Assembly (NCBI GenBank): GCA_034620365.1 | Contig: JAQGEQ010000179.1 | Location: 1-64,000, forward strand | DNA: 64,000 nucleotides | DNA from: Pegea sp. RAD2-039 | Taxonomy: Eukaryota; Chordata; Thaliacea; Salpida; Salpidae | Reading direction: 5' to 3' | Shown here: piece by piece, positions 62,290-64,000 of the stretch | How the letters are laid out: every line of letters starts with the position of its first letter | Numbering within the stretch: the first letter of the stretch is position 1 | Notes under the pieces: model-generated | Databases searched by the model: none | What the model was told of the DNA's origin: nothing | What the model saw: only the letters and a program-made list of their open reading frames with translations | Position numbers and translations under genes: made by a program

Positions 62290-64000
62290 AAAACTGTAAA
62301 ACTAAAAATTACTATAAAATATGTTGAGCTGGTCCTCTATCCAAGAATACACACTAATAAAAAATAAGTTAAATTATAACATAATGAAATGTGGGCACAA
62401 ATATTGTTTCAATAGATTGAATAAGTCTTTTTTAACAACATAAATGACAAAAATTTAAGCAAAAAATAATTCATTAAAAAATAAAATATAAAGTTTTAGT
62501 ATAAGGCTCTAATGAAAAAAAAACACATTATTGGTATAATACTATAAAAAATAAAAAGCGACCAGATGTAAAGCTATGTATTACATTTTTATATAAATAT
62601 TTATTTATAAACAAAGTGATACAAGAAAAAATATTTGATCTTAAAACACTTTACCTTTATATCCAAAAACAACTAACTAAAAAACTATTATCTCAGAAAA
62701 CAAAACTATTAAATGCAAAAAATGGCTTATAAGTATTTTAAGTTATACTATTATTAAACTGTAACTATACATATTAGCAAAACAATTTAGTAATATGATG
62801 TAAACTTTTAAGTAATCAAACAAGTAAATAAAGTAACAATAGATTAAAACATTTTTATAGGTAAAAAAAACAAGTTGATGACCAAAAATTTTAATATTTA
62901 AGAATGATTTAATATAAACTCATAAGAAAATAGAATTAGATTAAAGAAACTAATAAATACACTTCAAAATAAAAAAGAAACATCATTACTTAAGTTATTT
63001 AAACAAATTAAAAATAAATGAACATAATCTTAAGCAACATAAATTAATTTGTTTTAGTTTAAAAAAATACTAGTAAAAATTAAAATTATGAGTTTACAAT
63101 TAATTTTAGAATAATGTATATTTATATACTTATCAAGTTAAAGAAAATAAACAAACTCTAATAGTATAAGGAGAAAAATTCTCAAATTATCTTTAATTAA
63201 ATTAGTTATAGGCTTGGAAAAACACATTTTTATATAAAATTTAGAATCTACAACACTTCAAATAGTAAACAACAATTTATATATTTCTCTAAATTTTCAA
63301 ATTATGTAGAAGATTTTTCACAAAATAATTAATTTACAAATATAAACAAATGTTGAAGTTTCTTACAGCTTATAGATAGTAAAGTAAAAAGAAATTAAAT
63401 TTTAAAAATTGAGAGTACAAAGATGTTTTCTGTTCAATAATTAGTAACCAAACTTAAATAATATAAAAATTTTATTGAATAATGAATACTTAAAAAACTT
63501 ATTATTTGTGTAGCGAAAATTTTTGTTGGAAAATTCAAGATATGATTTTTGATTTAGGTAAAGATAAATTTGAAATTTTTTACGACTTAAAATTGTATAA
63601 CATAAAAATTAAATTATTTTGACTTTAATTTATTGTAAATTAAAAAGATTAATTTTTTAGTTACAAAATCAAAACATAAAAAAAAAAATTTTAACTGAAA
63701 TATAACTAAACTTTTTTTTTTTGAAAAAATTTTTTTGAAAAAAATTTAATCGTCTAACTTTCAATTATAAATATAAAAATATACTTCTATCAATCTTTTT
63801 AAGATTAAAAAATGTTGAATTAAATGTAGGCCTTTTTAAACTAAAAACAATAAAGTTACACTTAAAAGCGTCTTGTAAAGATGGTTAGCAACGTAAAAAG
63901 CGAGAAAAGCCGACAAAAATACTTGAGAAAAATAACAAAATTATAAATGATAGGCTAAAGTTAAATACTTAATGATGTTGTAAGAAAGTAGTATGCTGCC
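62290..64000. other. Upstream of ATAD2, AT-rich, nothing recognised
   Basis: About 1.7 kb of A/T-rich sequence with many short homopolymer runs. Likely includes the ATAD2 promoter but no element or coding region is identifiable. Confidence 0.5.

Noticed and set aside
1-64000. CRISPR arrays, bacterial operons or viral integrations
   Set aside because: No spaced direct repeats of the CRISPR type, no prokaryotic gene layout and no viral structural or polymerase genes; the RTs are of LINE type.

Overview
The window is nuclear DNA of an animal with an AT-rich genome (clearly above 65% A+T by eye). Evidence is spliceosomal genes with GT-AG introns, many only 44-120 nt long, standard-code stops, AATAAA signals, a tRNA-His family, CR1/L2-like LINEs, and a complete HNF4 nuclear receptor, a metazoan family. 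The species cannot be named from sequence alone. The short introns, A+T richness and divergence from vertebrate proteins point to an invertebrate or early-branching animal.

Layout. 0-6 kb: MRPL19 (+) and the Rieske protein UQCRFS1 (-). 6.9-13.5 kb: a repeat-rich block with an NFU1-like pseudogene, an inverted LINE piece, a nearly full-length but dead LINE, and four tRNA-His genes, three of them in a tandem repeat of about 1.42 kb that also carries a LINE 3' fragment. 13.8-15.2 kb: NFU1 and MRPS21, a tight head-to-tail minus-strand pair. 15.3-21.5 kb: gene-poor AT-rich DNA with a fifth tRNA-His. 21.5-25.2 kb: HNF4 (-). 25.3-30.1 kb: gene-poor, with a truncated LINE copy. 30.2-38.2 kb: NUP188 and a REXO4-like exonuclease, both minus. 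39.5-43 kb: two more LINE copies and an inverted copy of the tRNA-His/LINE unit. 43.7-48.3 kb: KNL1 (-). 49.1-49.6 kb: a decayed reverse transcriptase of another LINE family. 50.3-53.1 kb: TPX2 (-). 56-62.3 kb: ATAD2 (-). The last 1.7 kb is AT-rich with nothing recognised.

The first four genes all act in mitochondria: two ribosomal proteins, a complex III subunit and an Fe-S carrier. The right half holds a nucleoporin, a kinetochore scaffold, a spindle-assembly factor and a chromatin AAA+ ATPase. I see no shared regulation that would make these functional clusters.

No wholly new system was found. The observations most worth checking are the amplification of tRNA-His genes with LINE fragments behind a conserved leader that looks like the D-arm of another tRNA; a 3' splice-site-like TnAG just upstream of nearly every start codon together with tight gene pairs, which would fit spliced-leader trans-splicing; repeated TGACGTCA and TCACGTGA palindromes inside NUP188; and KNL1, which keeps its PP1-docking motifs but carries a long E-P-rich tetrapeptide repeat.
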